Position numbers and translations under genes: made by a program. A DNA stretch of 64,000 bases, taken from Tribonema minus. Its lineage: Eukaryota; Sar; Xanthophyceae; Tribonematales; Tribonemataceae. Position 1 is the stretch's first letter; each line of letters starts with the position of its first letter. The notes beneath the pieces were generated by a model. The model saw only the letters and a list, made by a program, of their open reading frames with translations. It was not told where the DNA came from and did not search any database. The stretch spans positions 744,001 to 808,000 of the forward strand of contig JAFCMP010000035.1 in the NCBI GenBank assembly GCA_017506865.1, written 5' to 3'. Below are positions 42,217-54,000 of the stretch, piece by piece.

Positions 42217-44715
42217 CGCATCGACACGCGCAGGAAAGGGGGGGGCAACGGCAGCCGTGCAGGCCTTCTGTTGAAGTGGGCTCCAGCGCCCAGAAGATGA
42301 TGCGCTCCCGCGCGATGCCGCAAGGGATGCAGTGTGTCTGAGGATACATCCGATTCGCAGCTGCCGCGCTTGGCACAGTTGACTTGAAGTTGGCCAGTGT
42401 GTGCAAGCCCCAGAGAGCAGCAGTAAGCCGCTCACAACCGCGCAGCGTCAACGTTGAAGTACAGCCCCACGTGCAGCGGCACGCCGCACACGGCACTAGT
42501 CAAGTAAAAGCAGCAGCGGCGGCAACAGCACTGCTGGCTCGAACCCCCATTTGTGAGTAAAACGCACGATCTGGCAATGGAGAACATCTATTGTAGCCTC
42601 TCTCGGAGACCTCGCCCATGGCGCACCATGTGGATCAGCAGCGCTTGCTCCTGCAAGACACGAACCCGCCTTCCACGCCCTATAGTTCGTCACGTAGCGG
42701 GAGCACACGGCGCAGCACGCAATACGGGGGGGGTGCAGTGCAGCCGACCTCAACTCAGTCCAGCCTCACTTGAGCGTGGCATGTGGCCCGCCGCCGCTGC
42801 TGCGCGGACTGCTTCTGCGACAGCGCTGCCCCGCAGTATTTTGCGCCAGCTGTAGTTAGTTTATTGATGACCATGGCTCGTCCTCCTGCAACGCACGGTC
42901 GTGCATGCACACACGGTGTGCAAACAGAATCCCGCAGGTGTTGCGCTGCTGCTGTCGCATGCCAGCGCCGCGTTGCGCGGCTTGCTGGTGGCCCTGCTGT
43001 CTGGGGGCATCGGCAGGGGCGAGCCCGCTAGCTGCAATACCTACTTACCATATGCACCTCAGAGTGCGCGACGTGCTCTCCGTTGCTGCTCACCAAGTGT
43101 GTCAATCTTGCGTCGTTGATGTCCGGGCGCGCTGCGAGTTGCAGTCGAGCTTCATGCAGCAGCGCTCAGGTGCCCGCTTGTCCCCATGCTACGCAGCTGT
43201 GCGGTGGCTCATCCAAGTAGCCTTGGTGAGCTCATGGGTCTGTGTGTGACCCCGTCCTACACCTGCCCTGGGAGCCGAACGGGCTGCAGGCTGGGGAGCG
43301 TAGCGTCACTGCCAGTGTCATGCTCGATGGAGGGTTGCTTGCCAGCGGCATGCACGTTACATGCCAACGGGCCAATCCTGAGACTGATGGCCTCGAGATT
43401 ATAGCACCCAGCCATGCAGTCCGCACAGCTCTCTGTGGCACTGTTGCTCTTGAAGAATGAAGTGCTTTGGCACCTTGTAGGGGGTGGGCGGAGGGGGGGT
43501 TTCATACTTCTACCATGCATCACGCCAGTCTAAGGGAGGTGTCATTTGCTTGACGTTGGATTCTGTTCAGTGTGACAAGTAAATCGTCACTCCTGTACGT
43601 CCTGCACCAATCGGTGTTGCAAATGCCTTTCTGCCTCCTCTGCTGCCTTCGCCAGTGTGCATTGGCTAAGGCACCGTATCTCTCATTGCATGATGAGTGC
43701 ACTGTGCGTGATCATGAGCTGACGCAACGTATATTCACAGAGTCCGCCTGCGCACGGCTCAGGTGTGAAACAAACTGGGGGCGGGGAGGCCTCCATCGTG
43801 AGGATACTTCTTGAAGAACTGGAGGTTTAGACAGTGCCTACATAGCAAGTGCAACGTGCCACAGCAGAACAGGTGATGAGCGCTGCCACATGACAGCCAC
43901 GTGTCTCAAGCGGTAACGACAGGCGCGCTATGTGTATTAGACTTGTGACGATGTCAACTTCAACTTCACACTCATGCGCCCCCCCCCCCAACTCAAATCG
44001 TACGATCTGAGCAAGGTGGCGCCAAGAAGAATGGCCGACTTAAATGATGAGCGCCCCGCAGGGAGTTGAAAGCAACCCCCTCGCGGCAGGCTAGGGTGCG
44101 GGCAAAGCCGTGCCAGAGCCCGTGCCCTAGCCCTAGTTAGGTGCCGTCATCAACCCAAATAATACTCGCGGGCGATCACGACCCTCACCTACGGTCAATG
44201 ATGAGACAAAACTGCTCCGCCGGTTCGGCGGGCGCAGCGCTGAGACGGGTCACCCGAAAACCGCACGCACAACGCTCAACCCCCCTCCCCCCCCCCCGCC
44301 CCCCCTTGTCTGCGCTGATACGTACCAGCCCGCGCTGTCAGCTGCGGCGGCTAGGGGGCCACAAAAACGTTACTTCTAATCCCCCCAAATCCAACCGCGC
44401 GCCGTCTTCGCAAGCGCGCACGCCCCGCCGCACGCACTGCGCTCTGTCTGTCCGCTGCCGAGCGCACTGAAGAGACTGAATCCGGCCAATCACGCGCCGG
44501 CATTGTGGAGCTGCCGATTCACTGCCCCCCCGCCCCCCACACTCACACATGGGTAGGAGTTAGCCCCAGCCCTAACCCTAGCATTGGGGTTGGCGCTCCG
44601 GAGGCCACAGTGCTCGCGGCCGCGGCGGCAGGCCGGGTCCCGCGGCAGTGACCCCAGGCGGGAAGGATGGGGACAGTAGGGGGGCAGCGGTGGTGCATTA
44701 GACCCGCGCAGCGCC
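42217..44715. other. Convergent intergenic region, no assigned gene
   Basis: Between the stop of the MORN-RING gene (plus) and that of the EF-hand gene (minus). Short open frames occur on both strands; none could be tied to a family or spliced convincingly. Homopolymer C runs at 43979-43989 and 44281-44306. Confidence 0.35.
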
Positions 44716-47700
44716 TTAGAGCAGCCTGCGTGCGGGGGGCGGGACTTCGGCCGGAGGCGCGCCGTCTGCGGAGAAGCAAGAAGCAGAGCGCGCATGCTGT
44801 CGGTTAGCGTCGGGGGAGACTGTGGGGGCGATGCGTGCACGGAGGCATCTCTGCACACGCCAAAGGGGGCTGTCATAGTACGGTCGCGCTGCTGCTGATG
44901 GTCTTGCTGACAACCTCATTGCTGCCGATGGTGACGACCGAGACTTGTGTGGTGCTGACGTGCATGCGCGTATCAACAGGTACAGTTTGCGCAATGTGGC
45001 CTTCAGAAAGCCGGCAGCAGTGCCGGGACCTGACGCCGATTTGCTGTTGTCATCCGGAGCATCGGCAGCATCACCTTTAGCAGCTGAGACCTCGCTGCAA
45101 TGCAACGTTCAAGTTCAAGTGGCGACTCACCGGCGGGCGGCGGCGGCGGCACCACGTCCGCGCCGTCTATCACCCCATCACCATTGTTGTCGGCTTCGGG
45201 AACCCCGTCACCGTTCACATCGACAGGTGCCGGCGCAACGGGGGCCGCAGGATCCACGACTGGGGCAGCCGGATCCACCACTGGGGCAGCGGGGTCCACG
45301 ACTGGGGCAGCCGGGTCCACGACTGGGGCAGCGGGGTCGACAGGGGGCGGGGGCGGCACGACATCGGCGCCATCTATTACCCCGTCACCGTTGTTATCCT
45401 GCTCTGGGATGCCGTCACCATTGACATCGATGCCGCCTTCCACGCCGCCGACCGCTGCGGGGGTGATAGCGGGGGCAGGCGACGGAAGAGGGGGGGGGTG
45501 AGGGGCGTGCGCGGCGGGCGGAGGGGGTCTGGTCCCCTGAAATATGTCTGAATGCAGAGGTGATGGCTGGATGCACATGAGGAAACAGGGGGGGTTGAGG
45601 GTGTGGGGGGGGGGGTAGCGTTCCCCTGTGCCTCACTCCAGCAACTCCTTTTGAAGTGTGTGGCCCCCCTCATCTCTCGGCAGAGATGTCCCCCAGGTTC
45701 TGTAAACATCACAAGATCCCTTTGCTTAGCTCTTACACAGGTGTTCAGTTGACCACATGTGCACGGCAACGGTGCGTGCACTGCAGGGTAGGCATGTACT
45801 TGCAGTGCTGCAATATGGAGTCTTGTCCGAATTTAAGGACACTGTCCGACTAATGCGGAATGGCAGTAAAGAGGGGTGACCGCCAATTTGAGATGGCCAG
45901 TTAAAAGGGTGACCTGTATTTGTGGAATAGGCCCAATACGCATTGCCAGGCATCAGATAGCACGAGAGCTATCTAAGGACACTGTCCGACTAATGCGGAA
46001 TGGCAGTAAAGAGGGGTGACCGCCAATTTGAGATGGCCAGTTAAAAGGGTGACCTGTATTTGTGGAATAGGCTCAACACGCATTGCCAGGCATCAGATAG
46101 CACGGGAGCTTCTTCAACTTCAAACAATTTGCCGAGAAAAGGTGCCCGCGGAGAAGCGAAAGGTGTTCAAGGCCAAGGCGGACGCCAAAAGCAGCTGTCT
46201 TAGGTGACAAGCAACGCAAGATCAGCTTCTTCTGCACCTGTCTAGCTGCTGCAGGAGACTTGTAGCGCAGTTTGAGTCGAGAAGTAGTTTGATCATGTGC
46301 GTGCGTGCCGGTGGTGGCGGGGGCGATCGTCGTAATTGATGCTGGCGAGGGCCTTCGCTTCGTCATCAACGAGCAGCAACAGCAACAATAATTGAGAGCC
46401 TGCCGCGATCCTGCCGCTCGCAACGATTATGCCAACACTGGCCCACAGTCGCCAGCAGGAGGTGTAACTCGGCCATACAGAAGGCATATGTCCTGCAAGT
46501 GCTTGCTGTTTGCGCAAGAAACCTTGTGCATTCACACAGTCTTGTGCGGTGAAGTGTATGTTACCGTCTTGGTGAAAGCTGAGGCGATATGCGGCAAAGT
46601 GTATGTACCTCAAACCCCCCTGACCAACAATTTGGGATGGCCAGCTAAAGAGGTGACCTATAATTTGGGTGGCTCAGTTGAAACTGACGCATTGGTCGGA
46701 CAGTGTCCTTAAATTCAGACAAGACGGTATGTTAGTGTAGCATTGGCAGCTGTCTATAGGTTGCACAGTTGGCGCTTACGCAAGAGATCGGCGTGCGCTT
46801 CACTTTAAGTGCCCAGGTCAAGGGCCACTGATGCCATGGGGTTGGCAGACTTGATCAAATGGCACCTTCACTCGCTGGCGCCGCGCGCACTTCTCAGTTG
46901 ATGACGCCAATGCTGTTCACGCGCATGCATTGCTAGAGTCTGATCTTTCGTTTGACAATATGATGTTGAAGGACTGCACCATCGCATGCTGCACGAGTTG
47001 CTCCTGTAAACAAGCAGTGTCTCGGATCCACAGGTATGGACTCTTAGGTGACAGCAATTGGCGCTGCCGCATTCAGGCGGATGCACGCAGCCGTGTCCGG
47101 TATGGTGATGTACGTTTTCACACTTGACGGTAATAGCGTCAGAATTTGCGCAACGCTCATCTCATGGTACATAATGTGCCGGCTATGTCACTGTGTGATG
47201 TGTGGTAACGACACCACACATCGACAGTGCCGACGCAAGCAGTGGGGCAATCGCTGGCGTATCCGCATCATCTGCGCCACGGTACAGCATCAGTATCGCG
47301 CAGTGCTGATGGTAACGGCAGAGCGCTCACAGACACTTTCTCATGGCAATGCCGCTGCTTACTAAAACGACAACACGCAGTTCTACAATGCGCGCAATCT
47401 CAATGCGCGCTTTCCGCCGATCCAGCATGTGCTCTGTGGCACCATCCGAAAGCGCCGCCGGCACAACTCCCAGCAGCGGAGGAGGCACTCACCGGGGGGG
47501 ACGTCCTCCAGGTCGATGACCCCATCGCCGTTGACGTCCTCGTCCAATACGCCGTCGCCATCAACATCCACAGGCTTGGGAGGCACAGGCTTCACAGGCT
47601 TCACGGGCTTGCCGGGCTTTTTCGGCGGGACGACAGCGGCTTCCTGAGTGGGAGCCACAGTGGGCGCCGTGGAAGGGGCTACGCTGGGTGCGGTGCTGGG

Positions 47701-48768
47701 GGCGGCGCTGGGGGCCTCGGTGACCGCGGCCGGTGCGAGCTCGCGCTGCAGCAGGCGGGGGGGATGAGCGTGTGGTGCGGCGGTACTTTTTCGTCAGCAA
47801 TCTTGCTGGGACAGGGCTGTCAGCTCTCTTGCTGGGACAGCGTGCGGTGCAGCGGTATTTGTTTGTCAGCTGCCTCGCTGGCAAAATTTGTGAGCTGGCT
47901 GCAACGCATGTGAAGAAGTGGTTCACCAGCTCGCTTGCTTGCGACGTATGTGAACGTTGTGCGGCGCAGAGTGTGTACGAAGTGCCGCATCGACTCGCGC
48001 TGGAGGTACCAGGTCGTCGCGCACCGGTCAAGCTCCGGCATGGGGTCAGCCTTGCACGCAGCATCAGCTGCTTGTGACCATCATGATATACAGGTCGCCA
48101 CGGCACATATATGCAGCCGATATGTTTCAACACACAGGACAGGATTCCGAATGTCTGTGCCGTGTGTTCCAGATCATGTTTTGTACCACGCTGTCACAGA
48201 TTCACGCCTCTCACGTTAAGCTTGTGTGCACAGCGTGTAGATACACTATGAATGGCGAGCGTTCCAGCACTATGGCCAGTATTGAGTGTGCGGCGAGTGT
48301 GTACATGTCGTTACAATTAGAGTGTCGCGCGCATTATCAAAGACACGGCTTTGACACGGCTCACACATTGCTGTGAGTTCGCCCGCCATCCCCTGCCGCC
48401 TCCGCCAAATTGAACGCGTGCATCACACAAGCACTCGAGAGTGCATTGAGCCATGTTATCGCGCAGCCTTTGCAGCGTGTGTTCAGGCGTATCTTCTCAC
48501 TCCGCGCAATTACACGCACAGCCATCCGATAGCGCCGCGACGCGCGTCAACACACCACTGAACTTTGCAAACTGAAGCTTCAAGTGTTGCGATCGAGCAG
48601 CGCAGGCGGCGGGTCGTGTTCAGGCCAGCATTCATCATGATCCGCTGCTAGTGTTGTTCGACCGCTTACCTCCATGGCCTCGTGGCGCCAGAGCGCGCCG
48701 CGCATGGAGAACGCCGACGTGTCCGCCAGGAGCATACATAGCGCAAGCAGAGCTGCCCGGATCGCCAT
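44716..48768 (-). CDS. Secreted EF-hand/dockerin-like calcium-binding protein, complete
   Basis: Exons: 48670-48768, 47493-47745, 45131-45454, 44716-44765. All phases match and a TAA ends the frame, giving 241 residues. Exon 1 is a signal peptide (MAIRAALLALCMLLADTSA). Exon 2 has an APS/APT-rich stretch, PGKPVKPVKPVPPKP, and a paired loop DVDGDGVLDEDVNGDGVIDL. Exon 3 carries two more paired loops (DVNGDGIPEQDNNGDGVIDG and DVNGDGVPEADNNGDGVIDG) separated by five VDPAAPV repeats and poly-Pro. The spacing of Asp/Asn (DxNxDGxxxxD) is that of Ca-binding loops of dockerin, EF-hand or thrombospondin type 3 type. A secreted Ca-binding or cell-surface/matrix role is inferred. Pro/Ala-rich spacers suggest an extended, possibly glycosylated protein. 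I recognise no named family for the whole chain. Confidence 0.85.
45233..45346 (-). repeat. 21-bp tandem repeats encoding VDPAAPV
   Basis: Five near-identical 21-bp units (plus-strand form GGATCCACGACTGGGGCAGC and variants) inside exon 45131-45454. Differences are mostly silent, typical of a coding minisatellite under frame constraint. Copy number probably varies between strains. Confidence 0.85.
45820..46725. mobile_element. MITE-like element with 38-bp terminal inverted repeats
   Basis: Left end 45820-45857 (GTCTTGTCCGAATTTAAGGA then CACTGTCCGACTAATGCG) and right end 46688-46725 are reverse complements with two mismatches. The element lies in intron 45455-47492 of the EF-hand gene. It has no transposase-sized frame, so it is non-autonomous. 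A clear target-site duplication was not found, so exact ends may shift by a few bases. Interior GTGACC..TTTG blocks are repeated. Confidence 0.75.
45834..46113 (+). repeat. Two tandem 140-bp units inside the TIR element
   Basis: 45834-45973 and 45974-46113 are almost identical (for example GGCAGTAAAGAGGGGTGACC, then GCCAATTTGAGATGGCCAGT). A diverged third version lies at 46622-46690 next to the right terminal repeat. A subunit GTGACC...ATTTG recurs within each unit. Confidence 0.88.
47775..47890 (-). repeat. Tandem doublet just upstream (in transcript) of EF-hand exon 47493-47745
   Basis: GTGCGGCGGTACTTTTTCGT and GTGCAGCGGTATTTGTTTGT, each followed by CAGC...CTTGCTGGGACAG or a close variant, lie about 65 bp apart on the acceptor side of the exon. 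This is a further intron-side echo. Confidence 0.6.
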
Positions 48769-51083
48769 CGTGCTGGTCCTGTTGCGGTGCTGTGGGACAA
48801 TGTACACCAGCTTGGCAAACCTGCAAAGATTCCACTGTTCAAACTAATTACCCCTCCGCGCCAACGAACGGCAGCCCGAGACACCCCAAATTATTTGAAG
48901 TTCAACTTCAGATAAGCGAGATTCCGCAGTTGCAGCAAGAGAAGAAGAGACGATAGAGTACACAACGACGAAATCAGGCACTTTGTAACCTCTGCAATGC
49001 CCGCCTTCCACACTGCGTCTTCGATGTGAAGTTTCCCCTCTTATGTGACCCCTCGCAGCAACACACAATTTTTTGTTAATTTTTTTGCGATCTCTTAGCC
49101 AAATCTTGCTGGCATACAAGCGCATGGTGCTGGCTGAAGCAGGCCGAGATCACGCACTGTTTTGCAGTGCCACACGCGAGAAGGACTTTGTCTATTTTTG
49201 GACGGGCGATGTACACGCGCGCGCGGCTCATCTTCGCGTTGTTTCGCGCCGTTCTGTGTGGCAAGCATTTTGATGCACATACCTCCGGCATGACCGTACA
49301 CCGCGACAACCCCTGCCTTTTTTTGTCCAATCCAGTGCCAGTGCAGCCCGGAGTTATGACTGGCTGTTCTCGATCTCAGCGCAAGATTCGACATTGCACC
49401 CCCCCCCCCCCCCGTAGAATTCTGCACATTCTTGACTGGCCATCAAGATTGAAGTCTTTCTCAGTCCAGTTGCACATATCGATACTGAGTTTGGGAACGT
49501 GCTTGATACTTAGTGCCAGCTGCGATGGCCGGCTATATTGTGTTGAATATGCTGCGTGCATGTTTTGTGCCACCTGAACGTTGGCAATTGCATACATGAT
49601 GTTATTGTATGTAATGGGCGGCTGCATGATCGTAATACACTTGCTACAGTGCTTCGGCAGATCATTGTCTTGCCGCAAATCGACAAAATTCACAGTGTTT
49701 TGGCAGGGGCCACCAAGTAGGCGTGGGTTTCTTATAAATCGACAAACAGAGCCACAGTTTTGAAGTGAGCCATACATCAAGGTTATGCGAGCTGGAGCTA
49801 GGTTTATGCGAGCTGGAGCTAGGTTGCTGACACGTTATGATGACTTGTGCCGAGCCTCCCGCCCTCGTCATCTGCGATCACCATGGACGTGAAGAGATGT
49901 GTTTTTTAGCGACGCTTTCAAGAGTCGAGGGGGGAAGCATGGCCCGAAAAGCTTGCAAGTTTGGTTTGGCGACGCACGTCCCTGTGAGTGTGTTTTGAAT
50001 TTTGAGCTGACAAATGTGCATGTAATGAGCCAGTAATGCTTCACAAACTGCCACTGCAAAGGGCAGTCAACATGATACTGTGCATACATCCGTCACTGAA
50101 CACACCGTGCTTTGGGTGAGACGCACGCTTGATGATAGCATTCACTGTACTATGCCATGGCCCATGAGCATTGATAAATTGCAGAGAAACGCATACTCCC
50201 GATTTGCCTTGTTGCAGACTAAGGATACAAGCGTGTTCGTTGCAGGATGAGTTCATAGCGCCCAGAAATTGGACTTTTATCACACTTCAAACACACCCAC
50301 GACTATCCCCGCACGGTGTCGCTGCATCACCACTGCTGCAAGGCTTCTGAGGCACTAAACTTCCACTTACTTCAACCGCAAGATGAAGTTGATGACAAAG
50401 TGAAGTTTGAGATTGTGTCCTCTCGCTCTTGCTTGAGCGAGTCGACAGTGGTGGCGGTCATGTTGGTGGATTGCCGGCTGGTGCCAAGCACTGTAAGCTT
50501 CACTGGAGCTGCAGCCGTCTCGGTATTCTCGGCTGCAACAGCACCAGTGTGCGACAGCAGGCAAGACCATGTTGCCTAACTTTTGATGATAGCCTACGCC
50601 AAAGTTTCAGTGGCTGTACATCAATTTCAATAATGCTGAGTGCACACATTTTGCAGTATAGTAATGATGACATGTACTGCAGTACGTCATGAGAAAGAAG
50701 CAGGCCTCCCCTCTGCCTCGCCACAATGTGTGCTGGCATGATATCGGACAAGCACTTGTGCCATTTGTCACAAGAACCTGTGGTGTTGATCACTGCGGAG
50801 ATGGCACGGACGGCAGTCAGCGGCCAACCTACAGCTCGCACACTCCCCCAGGACCATCATCGCATGGCGACTTTGCCAACATGTACTCGCAGTTGCGCCT
50901 TCCGCTGCAACTCGAAAGTCAACTGGGCTGCACCTCCACATGCGATGCATTGCGGCGCCGCTCAAGGCCTCATGCGATAAGCTCACGTCGCTCCGTATGT
51001 CTGCTGCAGCAGCAGGCACCACTGCGGCAGGAGGCAGCGGCGGAGCTGGCCGTCGCTGAGCGCTGCTGCTGGCCCGGGCGCTG
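48769..51083. promoter_or_regulatory. Divergent intergenic region between the EF-hand and M41-like genes
   Basis: About 2.3 kb with no supported exon; it should contain both promoters. It is less GC-rich than the genes. A C run of 16 is at 49398-49413, and a 21-bp direct repeat containing TATGCGAGCTGGAGCTAGGT lies at 49783-49823. Confidence 0.4.
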
Positions 51084-54000
51084 ATGGCGATGGCGGCGCT
51101 GACAGCAGCAGCAGTGCGCGCAGCGCTGTTGGCAGTAGCGGCGGCGGCGGCGGCGCGGAGCGTGTAAGTGGTGCAGCTCAGCATCGATGCCAATCTCAAC
51201 TTGAAGTCCCTGAGAGTACACGTGGCGCTGCTCATAGCGAAGGCGGCAGTCAGCATCGCTGGCGCGGAAGGAAGACTGCCGATGCTGATGTCAGCGGCAA
51301 CGGCAGCTGCGCCGCAGAGGCAGAGGCCTGGCAGACGGCGCTGGCGCTGCTGCGCGGCGGTCGGATAGCTGATGCGGCAGCAGTGCTCCGCACAAGCGGC
51401 AGCAGCAGCAGCAGCAGCAGCGGCAGCGCCGTTCAGGTCGCGACCACTGATCCCACACCAGTGCTCAACAGCAGCTTCAACGCCGGCGAAACCCCAGCGG
51501 CAGCCCAGACGGTCACCGCCAGCAGCACCGGCAGCAGAGCCAGCAGTTGTAGCGGCCACAGAGCTCGCAGCAGCAGCGGCGGCGCGGGCCGCAGCAGTGG
51601 CAGCGGCGGCGGCAGCAGCGGCGCGGCGCACGCCGCGGAGCTGTGCTTCGCGTGCCTGGACGCGCTCACCGCCACCAGCCGCGCGCGTCTGAAACTTCAA
51701 CTTCAAGTTGAACTCGAGGAGCGTCACCGCGAGGCTGCCGCAGCAGCAGCGGCAGCAGCGGCAGCGCCCGCAACAGCTGCAGTCAGCCTCATGGAGACGT
51801 GGGCGGTGGACGCGGAGCTGGAGCGCGGCGACGCTGCCGCGGCGGCGGCGGCGGCGGTAGCGGTGCGCGCGTACCGGCGGCTGGCGGAGGGCGGAGCGCT
51901 GCCGCGGTTCGGCGCGGCGGCGCGCGCGCTGCCGCAGGGGCGGCCGCGCGCGCCGTCACGGGCTGAGGTGGGTCAGTAAACGCGCATGCGGCGCGCAGCT
52001 GCGGTCTTGAATCATGGCGCTGCTGTTGTCATTCGTGAATTTGTCTGGCGACGCGGTGGTGCGATTTACGTCCTTCGATGCAATGCGGGTCGCGCCAGGC
52101 GCGCGCCGGGATTCGATGTCGGGGCGCGGCGACTGCTGGCGGCTCGCCGCGCACGTGGAGCGCTGCTGCAGTCTCGAGGCGATTGCTAGCGACTGCGCAG
52201 GTGCTCGTGCGCGTCTGGCGGACGAGATTGGCAGCGTCTGTGAAGCGCGCTCGCCGCATGCGGCGGATGCGGAGCACACCGTGGAGCGCTGCCGCGACTG
52301 GTGCGCCCCAAGGCTACTGTCAAGCTCCGAAACGCGCTCTGCCAATTTGCATGTGTCAGCTCGGTCTCGGGAGAGGGTCATGGAGTCAAGCTGGCACGCA
52401 ATCGGTAGTGTACTCGCGGAATGGCACGCTGTCGCGGTTGAATGTAACCGCTGATTCTGCGGGCTATGTGGCGACGCCGTACTTTCGCGTTAGGCTTCTG
52501 TAGCTCCTCGACGAAGCCGCAGCGGCCAGTCGGTCGATGTGTTGTGAAGTACTTGTGATGTTGTGAAGTACTGTACTGCCTCAGTCGACTGAACCAGCTT
52601 CAACTTGCTGACAGTCGACACCTGCCTTACTCAGAGCATGCTCCGCACCCATTCCGCAGACGCTGCCAGACGCGCCACTCGAGCCGTGCTCAGCACGCTG
52701 CGCATACATGCGTACCTACAGTATCGGGCTGATCGCCGTTGTCGTGCTGTGCCTCTCTTTCCTGGCGTGCCGCTGCTCCATGCAGCTGGAGCGCCTGGTG
52801 GGGTCCTCTGAGCGATACGCATACATGCACCCGTACATACGTACAGCCTCGAGGTGACGACCAGTGCCCCGCTGTGCGTCTGTTTTCCTGCCGTGCCCCC
52901 GCTCTCTGTTCAGTTGGAGCGCTTGGTGGGGGTGCCCACGCGCCGGCTGGCGCCGCCGCGGTGGCCGCAGATCCTGTGGGGGGCGCTGATTGGCGCGGCC
53001 GCAGCGGCGTTCGTGTGGGCAGGTACGTCAATCATTGTACATACTTCAAGAAGTATGTATACTTCAACTTTTGTCATTTTTGCAGTACATTTACATGTAT
53101 TTTCAGGTATATACCTGTTCAAAGTATATGCTTCATGAAGGACATGTGTTGAGCCATGCTCTCGCTTTGTTTGCATCGCTCCCTGCGGGGTTCAAGTAGG
53201 GCTACGCAGGGTTTGGTTACCTCCAGAGACTCCCCATCCTGCGGGCCATCGAGCTCGCTGGCAAAGTGTGCGCGCCACCATGCACCTTAAATACCTCTCC
53301 TGATCAGCATGTTTCAAAAAGCGCGTCATGCTGACCTAACCCTAAACCTCAGCACCTTCAGATCTCGTGCAGATTTGACGGTTGTGGGTACGAGTACGCA
53401 CGCCACCAGGGATTGCGTGGCGTAGCTCGCAAACTTCTCAGAGCAGAGACGCGCTCGATCCCTTGTCGATTAGCCGCCCGTGCATGCTCTGCCATGTTGT
53501 TCTGGCCCCCACGATGCTGCTGCCGGCGGCTGGGGCGCTTCTTGCAGTACCCCGCAGAGTCCATGACGGACGGCTGCGCCCTCAGGCGAACTTGCGCTGA
53601 GAGGTACAGAGTAGGGTTAGGGTTAGAATTAGGGTCAGGGTCAGGGTCAGGGTAAGTGTTAGGCAGCAGCAGCTGCCGCAGTTGCCGACAACACGCCTGA
53701 TAGCGGCGCGCACTCAAAGTCTCCTCGTGCCCGGCGCCCCGCCCTGCCTGCACGCACCAGCGTTGCAGAATTCACCCGCGTGTACTCCGCTGTACACTGT
53801 ACTCCCGCTGTACTCCCGCCGCAGGCACGGCCGCCGCCAACGAGAGCATGCTGGCGGCGCGCGCGGTGGCGTTCCCCGACCCCGAGCCCGCGCACACCAT
53901 GCGCGAGGCACTCGGGCTGGGGGTAGGCAGGTATCACGGCGGCGGCGGCGGCGGCGGCTATGCGGCGGGTATACATACCCCTAGCAGGACGGTCCTGTGG

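Noticed and set aside
45233..45346. CRISPR-like regular repeats
   Set aside because: The 21-bp units are contiguous coding repeats without spacers in a eukaryotic exon.
50768..51727. Minus-strand 319-codon Ala-rich open frame
   Set aside because: Opposite-strand artefact of CAG/GGC-rich coding DNA; the plus frame has a good start, GTAAGT donor and in-phase joins.
53548..53603. Possible M41-like exon (YPAESMTDGCALRRTC)
   Set aside because: Its exit phase matches neither neighbour, so it was not placed in the gene; kept only as a possibility.
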